Positions 1 through 7,851 of a DNA stretch of 17,922 bases are shown piece by piece. The number at the start of each line of letters is the position of its first letter. Within the stretch, counting starts at the first letter, position 1. The position numbers and the translations under genes were made by a program. Source of the stretch: Deltaproteobacteria bacterium. GTDB taxonomy: Bacteria > Desulfobacterota > Syntrophia > Syntrophales > UBA5619. The notes under the pieces were generated by a model. The model searched no databases and was not told the origin of the DNA. It saw only the letters and a program-made list of their open reading frames with translations. Where the stretch lies: positions 1 to 17,922 of the forward strand of contig JAPLJY010000049.1 of the NCBI GenBank assembly GCA_026388345.1, in the 5' to 3' direction.

Positions 1-48
1 TCGCCTGACCTCCCGCATACTCATGACGATAATGTCCCTACCGGCCAT
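1..48 (-). CDS. Transposase N-terminus (IS21/ISNCY-like), cut by window edge
   Basis: Reading leftwards from an ATG at 48, the frame stays open to the window edge and gives 16 residues, MAGRDIIVMSMREVRR. This resembles the N-terminus of ISNCY- or IS21-like DDE transposases, which often begin with a short 'RDIIVMS...EL(K/R)R' stretch before their helix-turn-helix domain (family recollection, not a search). The repeated GGACAT motif just outside it (91-139) looks like the end of the same element. Only the start codon region is visible, so neither intactness nor exact family can be judged. Confidence 0.5.
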   Translation of the reverse strand, partial: MAGRDIIVMSMREVRR

Positions 49-84
49 AATTACCCCCCTTCGTTAGGGAAAAATTACAGCCTT

Positions 85-140
85 ACATTAGGACATTTCT
101 ACTTTGGTGATTTAGGACATTCTCATTTTGGCGGGACATG
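85..140. mobile_element. Probable insertion-sequence end with three GGACAT motifs
   Basis: Three GGACAT hexamers lie at 91-96, 115-120 and 134-139, in an AT-rich stretch immediately outside the transposase start. On the minus strand they read ATGTCC, with flanks such as AAAGTAGAAATGTCC and AATGAGAATGTCC. Repeated motifs of this kind are typical of the multiple transposase-binding sites at IS21/ISNCY-type ends. The outer boundary and target-site duplication cannot be set, because the other end lies outside the window. The element would have inserted within about 100 bp downstream of the sensor kinase stop codon. Confidence 0.45.
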
Positions 141-225
141 AAATCATGGCCGCTCAACGGATCAGGCCTTTTGATGCTTGATGAAGGTGCCGTTTTCGTA
201 TTCCTCGAAGGCGATCCGCAGCTCC

Positions 226-3200
226 TCATACGGGCGCTGCTTTATCCGTGATCTGCTTCACGGTCTGGGCAAGGACGGGGAGCGAAACGGGTTTCATGAT
301 GAAAGCCCGGATGCCTATCTTCTTCGCTTCCTCCTCGTTGATCCGCTCGCTGAATCCCGTGGTTAAGATGATAGGGAGTCCCGGCCGTATCTTCAACATC
401 TCCCGGGCCAGGTTTGCCCCCGTCATATTGGGCATGGTCATATCCGTTATGACCAGGTCAAATCTCTCCGGATGGGCGCGAAATACCTCCAGGGCATCGC
501 GACTGCTGAATCTCACTGCCACTTCATAGCCGAGGGCGGTTAGCATTTCCTCGCCCAAAGAGGCAATGGGTTCTTCGTCGTCAACCCACAAAATGCTGCC
601 GCTGCCCCTGGGAATGACGGTGGATTCCTGAATCTCCTGCTGATCAACGGTGTCGATCAGAGGCAGCGAAATCGTAAAGGTTGTTCCTTCCCCTGGCTTG
701 CTTTCAACCGCAATCACCCCGCCGTGGTCCCTCACGATGCCGTATATGATGGACAATCCCAGTCCCGTTCCCTCACCCGGTTTCTTGGTGGTAAAGAATG
801 GATCGAAAATCTTGTCTTTGATGGCGGGATCGATTCCCTCTCCGGTATCGCTTACGGTGAGCTGTAAATAAACTCCTGACTTCAGTTCCGGATCGTATAT
901 CGGGTAGTCGGCAGAAATCTCTTGCTGGTCGAGGCGTACCTCCAAGACGCCGCCTTCGCGCTCCCGCATGGCGTGAACGGCATTGGTGCATAGATTCATG
1001 ATGACCTGGTGGATCTGGGTGGGATCGGCAAAGACGATGTCATGCTGGTTGGTGAAACTCTGACGAATTTCGACAGTAGCCGGAAGGGAAGACCGGAGAA
1101 GTTTCATGGCCTCTTTGACGATAGGCGTGACGGCTACAGGTTTCTTCTCCTGCTCTCGCTGGCGGCTGAAGGTAAGAATCTGTTTGACCAGATCTCGTGC
1201 ACGATCGCAGGCCTTGAGAAGCTGCTCAAGATAGGGATAGATTTTAACATCCGTAGTCTTGAATTTTGTCAGTTCGACATAACCCAGCATAGCCCCGAGG
1301 ATATTGTTGAAATCATGGGCGATCCCACCGGCAAGGGTGCCGATTGCCTCCATTTTCTGCGCCTGGCGGAGCTGGGCTTCGAGTCTGACCGATTCGGTGA
1401 TATCCCTTTTCAGAGCAACATAGCCCGTGAGTTCGCCTGCCGAATTGAGCAGGGGACTGATGGTGGCATCCTGCTGGATAAGCCTGCCGTCTTTGTGTTT
1501 GTTCGTAATGCGGCCGGTCCAGATGTTGCCGCCCTTGATCGTATTCCAGAGGTTTTCGTAGAATGCCGGCCCTTGGACGCCGCTCTTCAGTATCCGCGGG
1601 GTCTGGCCGATCGCTTCCCCCCGAGAGTATCCCGTGATTTTTTCAAAAGCGGGGTTTACGTACCGAATGACTCCTTCCGGGTCGACGATGATGATATCTT
1701 CCGCGGCCTGCTCAATGGCGATGCTCAAGCGCCGCAAATCTTCTTCCGCCTTCTTGCGTTCCGTAATGTCCAATAAGGTTCCGATGACGGCAGGCTTCCC
1801 CTGGTACATCGTGCGAGAGCTATAGACTTCGACATGTTTTATCCTGCCGTTTTTCGTGCATATCCTGAACTCATAATGCTTGGACTGCACTTCATCGGAG
1901 ATCCTCTGGCGGATGCTTTCCTCCACCACAGACAGGTCCTCGGAAAATATCACATTCTTTGGTCCCAATCTGCCGATCATCTCATCAATCCCGTATTCGA
2001 GTATGTCGGCAAACCTCGAATTGACATACTTGAACAGGTCATCCTGAATAAGATAGATGCCGACGAAAGATTTTTCAGCCAGGTCTTTGAACTTGCCCTC
2101 GGATTCCCGCAGGGATGCCTCCGCGTTGTTCTGCGCCTGCTCTCTTTGAACCAAAGCCTCGGCCATGCGGTCGAAGGCATGGGCCAGTTCACCCAGCTCA
2201 CCGCCCTTTACGACGGATGATACGTTCACGATATCCGAACCGGCCTCCAGTTGCCGTGAGGCCTCCTTCAGCAGCCGGATCGGGTTCACAAGGACGCGCT
2301 TTCCGATGACCCAGGCCAGGAGAAACCCAGCGACAAACAGCGACAGGAGTTTTGCCAGGTTCCGGAACATTGTCTTGTTCGCTTTCGACATGGCCGAGGT
2401 CAGCGGTATGCTGGAACGGATATACAAATAGGGGCTCGGTTCGTTCGCCAAGCTGATTTTTTTATAGGCAAACAGGCGGACACTGTCCTCATCTCCCTTT
2501 GCCTCGAATGTGTCTTCACCGAGCCCACCCTGCATCCGCTGGAAAATCTCCGGCCTGGCATCGCCCTTGCCGGTGAAGCTTTTCGAAGGATGATCATCAA
2601 GATTCCGGAAGAGGATGATGCCCCTGTAATCGATTACGCTGAAGGACGAGCCCGACGGAAGGTTCATTTTTTTGAAATTGTGCTGGATGTACTCCAGATC
2701 GAGAGCCACTCCAATAACGGCGATCAATCGATTCGCCTTGTCCTTTACGGGATATCCGAAATTGATGATGGGTTTTTTCGATATTCTGCCGATGGTAAAT
2801 TCACCGGAAGAAAACTTTCCCGTATGGATGGCATCTTGAAAATATTTTCGGTCGCCCAATGACACCTTGCCTTGAAAGGGTACCGATGTTCCCCAGACGG
2901 AGCCGGTTTCATCCATCACGGCTATGTTCGTATATTGCGGATTCTTTTTCAGCAGATCGACAAGAATGACATTCGTGGCGGCGATATTTCGAGATTGAAT
3001 TTCCGGGAGATAAGAAAGAGCGGTTACCAACTGCTCCACACCGGCGACAAAAACCTGCTGCTCGTTTGCAACAATATTGACAAATTTGAGACTCTCTCTT
3101 TTTGCGTCGTTGATCGCCTCCGTGCGTTCTACCATTCCTGAATGGATGATCAGGGTTATAGATGGGACCGCCAACAACGATATCAAGATCATCAGATGGA

Positions 3201-3234
3201 TACGGATGGGCAGTGACAGATATTTGTTCATCAT
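226..3234 (-). CDS. Hybrid sensor histidine kinase: Cache-HAMP-PAS-PAS-HisKA-HATPase-REC
   Basis: A 1002-residue membrane sensor kinase that would autophosphorylate on histidine and pass the phosphate to its own C-terminal receiver. A membrane helix at about 12-32 and a second at about 294-312 bracket an extracytoplasmic Cache-like sensor (about 37-280). HAMP follows at about 312-365, then PAS domains at about 378-495 and 500-615. The HisKA box GGIAHDFNN holds His640. The ATPase domain shows the N-box [10 protein letters not shown] (Asn747), DTGEGI and GTGLGLS. The receiver has the acidic pair Asp885/Asp886, phospho-acceptor Asp931 (ITDMTMPN), Thr958 and Lys981. The start is one of two adjacent ATGs (3234 or 3231) with only a weak ribosome site. 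No response-regulator or output gene is adjacent, so the target is unknown. Cache domains commonly bind small organic ligands, but the ligand here cannot be read. Confidence 0.95.
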   Translation of the reverse strand: MMNKYLSLPIRIHLMILISLLAVPSITLIIHSGMVERTEAINDAKRESLKFVNIVANEQQVFVAGVEQLVTALSYLPEIQSRNIAATNVILVDLLKKNPQYTNIAVMDETGSVWGTSVPFQGKVSLGDRKYFQDAIHTGKFSSGEFTIGRISKKPIINFGYPVKDKANRLIAVIGVALDLEYIQHNFKKMNLPSGSSFSVIDYRGIILFRNLDDHPSKSFTGKGDARPEIFQRMQGGLGEDTFEAKGDEDSVRLFAYKKISLANEPSPYLYIRSSIPLTSAMSKANKTMFRNLAKLLSLFVAGFLLAWVIGKRVLVNPIRLLKEASRQLEAGSDIVNVSSVVKGGELGELAHAFDRMAEALVQREQAQNNAEASLRESEGKFKDLAEKSFVGIYLIQDDLFKYVNSRFADILEYGIDEMIGRLGPKNVIFSEDLSVVEESIRQRISDEVQSKHYEFRICTKNGRIKHVEVYSSRTMYQGKPAVIGTLLDITERKKAEEDLRRLSIAIEQAAEDIIIVDPEGVIRYVNPAFEKITGYSRGEAIGQTPRILKSGVQGPAFYENLWNTIKGGNIWTGRITNKHKDGRLIQQDATISPLLNSAGELTGYVALKRDITESVRLEAQLRQAQKMEAIGTLAGGIAHDFNNILGAMLGYVELTKFKTTDVKIYPYLEQLLKACDRARDLVKQILTFSRQREQEKKPVAVTPIVKEAMKLLRSSLPATVEIRQSFTNQHDIVFADPTQIHQVIMNLCTNAVHAMREREGGVLEVRLDQQEISADYPIYDPELKSGVYLQLTVSDTGEGIDPAIKDKIFDPFFTTKKPGEGTGLGLSIIYGIVRDHGGVIAVESKPGEGTTFTISLPLIDTVDQQEIQESTVIPRGSGSILWVDDEEPIASLGEEMLTALGYEVAVRFSSRDALEVFRAHPERFDLVITDMTMPNMTGANLAREMLKIRPGLPIILTTGFSERINEEEAKKIGIRAFIMKPVSLPVLAQTVKQITDKAAPV

Positions 3235-3335
3235 ACGCAGAATGTCTCGCTGACTGAAGCGCCCGAAGTTGACACCATGGATCCCTCATGATCGAAATGC
3301 AAGAGAGAAATATATTAAAAACAAGAATTTTCAAT

Positions 3336-3364
3336 ATTATACCATAGTGGGCACCGGCAGTCAA
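3336..3364 (-). promoter_or_regulatory. Strong sigma70-type promoter for the sensor kinase
   Basis: On the minus strand a TTGACT -35 box (3359-3364) is followed by a 17-nt spacer and a perfect TATAAT -10 box (3336-3341). Transcription would start near 3329, leaving about a 95-nt leader before the kinase ATG. The promoter lies about 100 bp past the stop of the MerB-like gene, so the kinase is probably an independent transcription unit. No clear intrinsic terminator is visible between them. Confidence 0.75.
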
Positions 3365-3463
3365 ACTTGCAACTGGGGCAATCGGTGGTCAAAAAGTTGT
3401 CACCAATTCTTTTTTATGTGCCGCTGATTTCATTTTATCGCCGAATAGATTTTGCCTGACATT

Positions 3464-4219
3464 TCATTCACCTTGCCGGAATCCGAACAGCGCGGACTGG
3501 GCGATCCGGTCGAAAACAGCGCCCTGCTCCAGGGTGTAGAAGTTGCCGTCCGGGCTTTCATGGCCGGCGCGGTAGCTCCTGGCATGTTCTTCTGAACAGA
3601 AGAACTGGGATTTGCGTCAGAAGGCGTTGATGATGCTCGGCTCGGGGAGCGTCGCGAAGTCCACGAAGGGATGGAAGAGCATCGGCTCCGGGCCTCCTTC
3701 CAGGACTTGGTACCCGAGTTCACTGTCCATCTCAAAGACCAGAGGAGCGCCGCAATGGGCGCAGGATGATTCAACCGTAACGAAAAGGGGTTCCCCCCGT
3801 AAGCGCCCTTGCACGAAGGGCGTCGCGATCGCGTCGATCGCTCAGGCGGCGTACAGGCTCTCGCCGGCGGCGAAGCGGATCCGGTGCGGCGTGGGATCGA
3901 CCGTCACCGGATAGGCCCAGGCGACGGCCCCCTGTTCGTTCCGAAACAGGAACGTCATGTGTTTTTCCAGTTCGTCCAGGATGACCTTTACCTGCGCAAC
4001 GGTCAGGTTCAATGACCCGGCGATGAATTCCGGCGCGAGCGGCAACCCGACCCGGGGAAGCTCCCGGACGACGAAATTGCGTACCCGGTGATGCTCATCC
4101 GTCATGAAGGCAAGGCCGGCCGCTACATGCCCGGGGACGGCGGCCAGCCCTTCTTCCCAATCCTTCCGGGAAATTTCCGTAATCCGGTCACCATGTGCCA
4201 TGAGGATCGTTTCGTTCAT
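3464..4219 (-). CDS. merB-like: MerB-like organomercurial lyase homologue with two in-frame UGA (putative selenocysteine) codons
   Basis: The start is the ATG at 4219, with AAAGGAG (4228-4234) 8 nt upstream; an in-frame GTG three codons earlier is less likely. The frame meets UGA at 3842-3844 (residue 126) and 3617-3619 (residue 201), and ends at TGA 3464-3466: 251 residues. Protein similarity continues through both UGAs. SLYAA-U-AIDAIATPFVQGR matches MerB LYAWCALDTLIFPALIGR, so U126 falls on catalytic Cys96 and Asp129 on Asp99. SSCAHCGAP (Cys153, Cys156) matches the Cys117 region. NAF-U-RKSQFF matches SFCCHVHFF, so U201 falls on Cys159. The C-terminal tail also fits the family. Residues of about 45-95 look like the N-terminal winged-helix region of MerB. 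MerB cleaves carbon-mercury bonds by protonolysis; whether this homologue does so is inference. It follows the hydrolase gene by 25 nt. A pseudogene is the alternative, but two random stops landing on exactly these two codons is unlikely. Confidence 0.85.
3586..3605 (-). promoter_or_regulatory. Candidate SECIS element after the second in-frame UGA
   Basis: Eleven nucleotides after UGA 3617-3619 the mRNA forms a perfect 8-bp stem, GTTCTTCT paired with AGAAGAAC, closed by a GUUC tetraloop. The loop GU lies 20-21 nt after the UGA. Stem length, loop GU and distance all match the known form of bacterial SECIS hairpins. This is the cleaner of the two elements. Confidence 0.7.
3804..3841 (-). promoter_or_regulatory. 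Candidate SECIS element after the first in-frame UGA
   Basis: Directly after UGA 3842-3844 the mRNA can form a 7-bp hairpin (GCGATCG-ACG-CGATCGC, 3841-3825). Just beyond it is a second 7-bp perfect hairpin (CGCCCTT, loop CGTGC, AAGGGCG; 3822-3804). The second has a GU in its apical loop about 28 nt after the UGA, within the usual range for bacterial SECIS elements, whose loop GU contacts SelB. Both structures sit inside coding sequence, as bacterial SECIS elements do. The two hairpins are adjacent and do not exclude each other. Confidence 0.6.
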
Positions 4220-4244
4220 AAAAACCACTCCTTTCTCGTGTTAT

Positions 4245-5093
4245 TCACCCTCTTCCTTTGAGAATGAGGCTAAACCGGTCGAGCGCCCTCCAGTATTCCT
4301 CCCCGGCGACCTGCTGCAGGTTTTCGTGATCCGCCCCCTCCACCCGGAGCATCAGCTTTGGTTCGCGGGCCTGCCGGTAGAGTCTCTCCCCGTGCCAGAA
4401 CGGGACGATCTCGTCCCTCGTTCCGTGGATCACGAAGACCGGGCAGGCAATCTTTCCGATTTTCCGAAGGTTTTCGAATTTGTCGAAGGGGAAGACCGGA
4501 ACCCTCGTCATCACCCGGAAGATCGACACGAATGTGCTCTCCAGGGCGAGCCCGGCGACGGGTCGGCGGGCCGCCAGATCGACACTCGGTCCTCCGCCGA
4601 CCGATCTTCCGTAGACGATGATCCTCTCCGGGCGGACCCGGGCCTTCAGCAGAAGATGGTCGTAGACGGCTTCGATGTCGGCGCAGGCGGCCTCCTCCGA
4701 GGGGCGTCCGGGGCTGGTTCCGTATCCCCGGTAGTCGTAGGCGATGATCGAAAAGCCCCGCTCCCGGTATCGGGCGAGCATTCCGCGGATATCGCCCAGA
4801 TCCTCGGCGTTGCCGTGGCTGTATAGGATCGTGTAGTATGCGGCGGGATCGGGAAGATAAACGGCCGAGATGGTGGAATGGTTTCCCACGGGGATCTTCA
4901 GGATCGTCTCCCCGTCCCGGTAGGACGGGGAGGGGGGCTGGAAAACGAGGCGGTCGGCGAAGAAATAGGCATGACCCATCAGGAGCAGATAGAGAAGCGC
5001 CGTGAATGCGAGGATCGATCCGGCGGAGCGCCTTCCGGGGGAGTCCCCCGCAAGAAACCTTTTCAGCCTTGTCCCATTCATGTCGGTACCCAT
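4245..5093 (-). CDS. Membrane-anchored alpha/beta hydrolase (ABHD13/YfhR-like serine hydrolase)
   Basis: A 282-residue alpha/beta-hydrolase fold protein. A hydrophobic segment at about 25-41 (SILAFTALLYLLLMGHAYF) should anchor the N-terminus in the membrane. Next come the oxyanion-loop motif YSHGNAEDL (91-99), DYRGYGTSPG (120-129), the nucleophile elbow YGRSVGGG with Ser164, the acid Asp227 in HGTRDEIVP, and His256 in GADHENL: a complete catalytic triad. Relatives are esterases or thioesterases of uncertain substrate. The start could instead be the ATG four codons downstream, and neither has a clear ribosome site. It lies 57 nt after the alkylation-repair gene and 25 nt before the MerB-like gene, so the three are probably co-transcribed. 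Confidence 0.9.
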   Translation of the reverse strand: MGTDMNGTRLKRFLAGDSPGRRSAGSILAFTALLYLLLMGHAYFFADRLVFQPPSPSYRDGETILKIPVGNHSTISAVYLPDPAAYYTILYSHGNAEDLGDIRGMLARYRERGFSIIAYDYRGYGTSPGRPSEEAACADIEAVYDHLLLKARVRPERIIVYGRSVGGGPSVDLAARRPVAGLALESTFVSIFRVMTRVPVFPFDKFENLRKIGKIACPVFVIHGTRDEIVPFWHGERLYRQAREPKLMLRVEGADHENLQQVAGEEYWRALDRFSLILKGRG

Positions 5094-5150
5094 GCCGTGA
5101 CGTTTGGACTTGGGATGCGGACCGGACGGAAAAGCCGCCGATGCCGCAGG

Positions 5151-5882
5151 TCAGGACGATCCCCGACGGCCGGGCGGGGGAGGCGCCGCTCTCCCTTTCC
5201 GGCCTGTGTTTCGCCAGCGGTACCAGGACTTATCGTCGGTCAGCTCCCGGAGGGCGTCGCCGGCGATCCAGCGGGCCGATCTTGCATCCATTTCCCGGAT
5301 TTTCCGGGCGGCCTCGACGGCGAGAAGATTCAAGGCGGGATTCCGCTTGCCGATCTGGCGCAAGGCCCAGTTGACGGCCTTTTTCACGAAGTTGCGGTCG
5401 TCGCCCGCCTCACGGGCGATCAGGGGAAGAAACGAGGCGAAAACGGCGTCATCGGCCTTCTTGTCGTGGACGGCGAGGGCGGCCATGAGGACGAAGCCCG
5501 CCCTCTTGACGAAGGTCTCCGGCCGGCTGCTCCAGGCCGCAGCCTTTTCCAGGGCGAGGCCGGTCCGTGAGAAGAGGTTGCTGCAGAGCTGGTCGCAGAT
5601 GTCCCAGGAATCGATGTCGAGTACCCACCGTTCCATCTGATCGTCCGTGACCAGCGAAGGATCGTCGATCAGGCCGGCGAGGATCCGGGCCTCGTGGATC
5701 CCCGATCGCCAGAGTCCTTCGGCCAGGCCATGGCGGCGGCCGATTTCTCCGGCCATCTTCCGCAGGGCGGGCATGGGGACCCCGAGACACCCCTCGGGGC
5801 TGATCCCGTAGCGTGCCATCCCGGCGACGTTGTCCGGGTTGGCCAGGGCCTTGAGAATGGCGACGATCTGATCGAGGGTCAT
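5151..5882 (-). CDS. DNA alkylation repair protein, AlkD-like HEAT-repeat glycosylase
   Basis: A 243-residue all-helical protein of the DNA alkylation repair family (AlkC/AlkD type). Known members remove positively charged alkylated purines such as 3- and 7-methylpurines without flipping the base. Family-typical stretches include GVPMPALRKMAGEIGR (35-50), ARILAGLIDDP (65-75), the DSWDICDQLC helix (91-100) with the Trp/Asp of the active cleft, FVKRAGFVLMAALAVHDKK (124-142) and NFVKKAVNWALRQIGKRN (164-181). The C-terminus ends in a Pro/Arg/Gly-rich tail that is probably disordered. The ATG at 5882 has AAGGA 8 nt upstream. It is the first of three closely spaced genes with the hydrolase and the MerB-like gene, which suits a response to alkylating or organometal stress (inference). 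Confidence 0.9.
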   Translation of the reverse strand: MTLDQIVAILKALANPDNVAGMARYGISPEGCLGVPMPALRKMAGEIGRRHGLAEGLWRSGIHEARILAGLIDDPSLVTDDQMERWVLDIDSWDICDQLCSNLFSRTGLALEKAAAWSSRPETFVKRAGFVLMAALAVHDKKADDAVFASFLPLIAREAGDDRNFVKKAVNWALRQIGKRNPALNLLAVEAARKIREMDARSARWIAGDALRELTDDKSWYRWRNTGRKGRAAPPPPGRRGSS

Positions 5883-5958
5883 GACCTGTTCCTTGTCAAA
5901 GCGCTAACGTGCCACCGGGATTACGTAGAGCAGGATGCGCCGGTCGTTTTCATAGCTT

Positions 5959-6849
5959 TCAGTAGCGCCCGATGATGGCGGCCACATCCTTCACGATCCT
6001 GAAGGCCCGTTCCAGATCGAATTCCCGGAAATCCTTTTCGCGCAGTACTGTTTTCAATTCCGTATCAAGCTGTTGTCGAAGCGAAGCCATCCGTTCCGGA
6101 GATATGTCAACCGGTTCGTTGCCCGGTACGGAAAGTTTTTGCCTGACCAGTTTAGTCATGGCTGTTTCCAGCGGAAGAAAAGCCTGTTTTCACACGGCAT
6201 AATCGATATCGTAGAAATCCCGTATCGCGGCCTCGCGTCTCGACAAGGCCGCCCGCAGTTTTTCGGCCATCGCCTCGCTCCGGGAAATGCATGGCACCGG
6301 TATGGCCGGCGTTATCGGTTTTCCCGACACGGGATTGAGGAGGATCGTCTGGGCCTTGCCGATCCATACTTGCGTCAGGAGCGGCTCGCGCAATCCCGCC
6401 TCGATCTTGACAGTCTCCTCTTGTTGGTTGATTAGCGATGTATAACCAACGACCGCGACATATTGGGTCGAGTTGTTTGCGCCCGTAAGCGGCTTGACTA
6501 TCCGGAAAGCGCTCAGTCTGCCCGGAAGCTGAGAGATGGCCCTTTTGAGCCCTGCCGACAGGCCTCGGCGTTCGGATCGGGAGGCGGAAAGGGGCGTCGG
6601 GATGACGAAGTCCAGATCCTCGCTCAGACGGTAGAACCCGGCATGGACCTTTGCCAGGCACGTTCCGCCCTTGAACACGAGTGAACCGTCCGATGCCGAC
6701 AGATAGCCCAGCAGCAGGGTGCAGAAGTAATCTTTTTCGATCAGGCGGGGGAGAAACAGGGTTTCCGCCGCCGTAAAGTGAATCGCCTCTCGAAACCGGG
6801 CGGGATCTTCGTGAACTCGCGGAAAGGATGACGGTTCAGGTCTGGTCAT
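5959..6849 (-). pseudogene. abiEii: AbiEii-family nucleotidyltransferase toxin interrupted by in-frame UGA
   Basis: The first part (6849-6190) gives 219 residues with the AbiEii/AbiGii nucleotidyltransferase signature: LVFKGGTCLAKV (58-69), then LSEDLDF with metal-binding Asp78/Asp80, and IRDFYDIDYAV near the end. A UGA at 6190-6192 then stops it. The same frame continues through KQAFLPLETAMTKLVRQKL and on to a stop at 5959, giving a tail (PVDISPERMASLRQQLDTEL) that resembles the normal AbiEii C-terminus. The full protein would be about 296 residues. Family members usually continue with a basic residue here, so a CGA-to-UGA change is the simplest cause. No cysteine is expected there, unlike in the MerB-like gene. 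The start overlaps the antitoxin end by 14 nt. The 219-residue product keeps the catalytic motifs and might retain some activity. Confidence 0.75.
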
Positions 6850-7636
6850 TCAGCACAACCCCCCAGCGGCGGTTGATCTTTCCCCGTTTCGGTTTTGTGG
6901 GTATCCACGGGATCAGACCCGTGGACGGGTCCAAAACTTTTTCAAGTTTCCGCAACAGACCCGCCTCCACACCCTGCATCTCCAGCAACGCCCCGATCCG
7001 CCGGATCGTTCCCTTGTCGCCGTAGCGCAAGGCGACGGCCACCAACTCCGCAGCGCCGACACGTCTCGCGGCCAGTTCTCCCCGGATCCAATCATAGGCG
7101 CGGGGCAGGCTGTTGAACCGGGACCAGTCATACACCGCATCCACCAGCGTCCGCACCCGCGATCCATAGACGGCTGTCTGGTCCTCCACTGTTTGCATCT
7201 CCTCCGTGTCGCCAAGCCGTTCGTCCGCCACCTTGATCAATGTCAGGGCGACCGCCCCGATGGTCCGCTCTCCGGAAATCCGGTTGTTGTAGGCATAAAC
7301 CCGGTTGGGAATCTGGTCGTCAAAGCCATAGCGGTTGAAGGCGTTCGGTCCACAGATCTGGTAACGTCCCTTCCTGTCTCGGATTAGCGTGTTTAAAGCA
7401 AGGGTTTCATCCGGACTCCAGGAACCGCCGAGAGGCAGTCGCTCCGGCACAAGATAGAAACCGGGGCGAACCCGTGCGATCAACCCCCCGCGCGCCATCC
7501 GGCGGAACAGTTCCCGCTCCTGCTCGCGGCTCAGTTGCAGCGGGCCGGTCAGCTCGCCGGTTTTGACCGTCTGACACTTGCGCATCTGCAGGTAGGCCAA
7601 CATCTGCATCTCCTGTTTTCCCAGCTTCATTTTCAT
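6836..7636 (-). CDS. abiEi: AbiEi-family antitoxin/transcriptional regulator (type IV toxin-antitoxin)
   Basis: A 266-residue protein with an N-terminal winged helix-turn-helix (about 5-60, with TGPLQLSREQERELFRRM and GLIARVRPGFYLVPERL), followed by the conserved AbiEi body (WSPDETLALNTLI, ICGPNAFNRYGF, VRTLVDAVYDWSRF). AbiEi antitoxins bind their own promoter and counteract the AbiEii nucleotidyltransferase. The next gene on the same strand is that toxin, overlapping by 14 nt, which supports the pairing. No Shine-Dalgarno sequence is visible. The ATG lies only 6 nt below a -10 box, so translation is probably leaderless; an ATG two codons inside is a possible alternative start. Such pairs act in phage abortive infection and plasmid or island maintenance. 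Confidence 0.88.
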   Translation of the reverse strand: MKMKLGKQEMQMLAYLQMRKCQTVKTGELTGPLQLSREQERELFRRMARGGLIARVRPGFYLVPERLPLGGSWSPDETLALNTLIRDRKGRYQICGPNAFNRYGFDDQIPNRVYAYNNRISGERTIGAVALTLIKVADERLGDTEEMQTVEDQTAVYGSRVRTLVDAVYDWSRFNSLPRAYDWIRGELAARRVGAAELVAVALRYGDKGTIRRIGALLEMQGVEAGLLRKLEKVLDPSTGLIPWIPTKPKRGKINRRWGVVLNDQT

Positions 7637-7642
7637 GGGTGC

Positions 7643-7670
7643 ATTGTATTTCTTTTAGATGGTTTGTCAA
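7643..7670 (-). promoter_or_regulatory. Promoter of the abiEi-abiEii pair, apparently leaderless
   Basis: On the minus strand a perfect TTGACA -35 box (7665-7670) and a TACAAT -10 box (7643-7648) are separated by 16 nt. Only 6 nt lie between the -10 box and the abiEi ATG at 7636, so transcription should begin at or next to the start codon. A direct repeat of GCACAG lies just upstream and could be part of an operator for AbiEi autoregulation (speculative). Confidence 0.7.
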
Positions 7671-7851
7671 GTCATCTGTGCAAAATAGAATACTGTGCCA
7701 TGAAGCGGGCAATCGCAACCGGCGTCAGAAACTGCCCGATGTCCGAGCCTTCCGCCCGCTGTGTGCGGCCGTTCACGGTCCGACAAACGTGATCAAGGAT
7801 ATTTAAAAATTGTTCCGCCAATCCATCCCTTCTGAAACCACTTTAGTACAA

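Noticed and set aside
3370..3400. Possible terminator hairpin (GGTG...CACC) after the MerB-like gene
   Set aside because: The stem is only 4 bp with mismatches inside and has no U-tract.
3464..3466. The final TGA of the MerB-like gene as a third selenocysteine
   Set aside because: The preceding residues already match the family C-terminus, the downstream reading shows no similarity, and no cysteine is expected there.
3430..3774. A 114-codon minus-strand frame overlapping the end of the MerB-like gene
   Set aside because: It is a shadow in another frame; the MerB-like frame, read through UGA, explains the region with clear homology.
3464..4219. UGA reassigned to a sense codon across the genome as an explanation for the MerB UGAs
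   Set aside because: UGA terminates abiEi, the alpha/beta hydrolase, the sensor kinase and the MerB-like gene itself at sensible positions, so only specific UGAs appear to be recoded.
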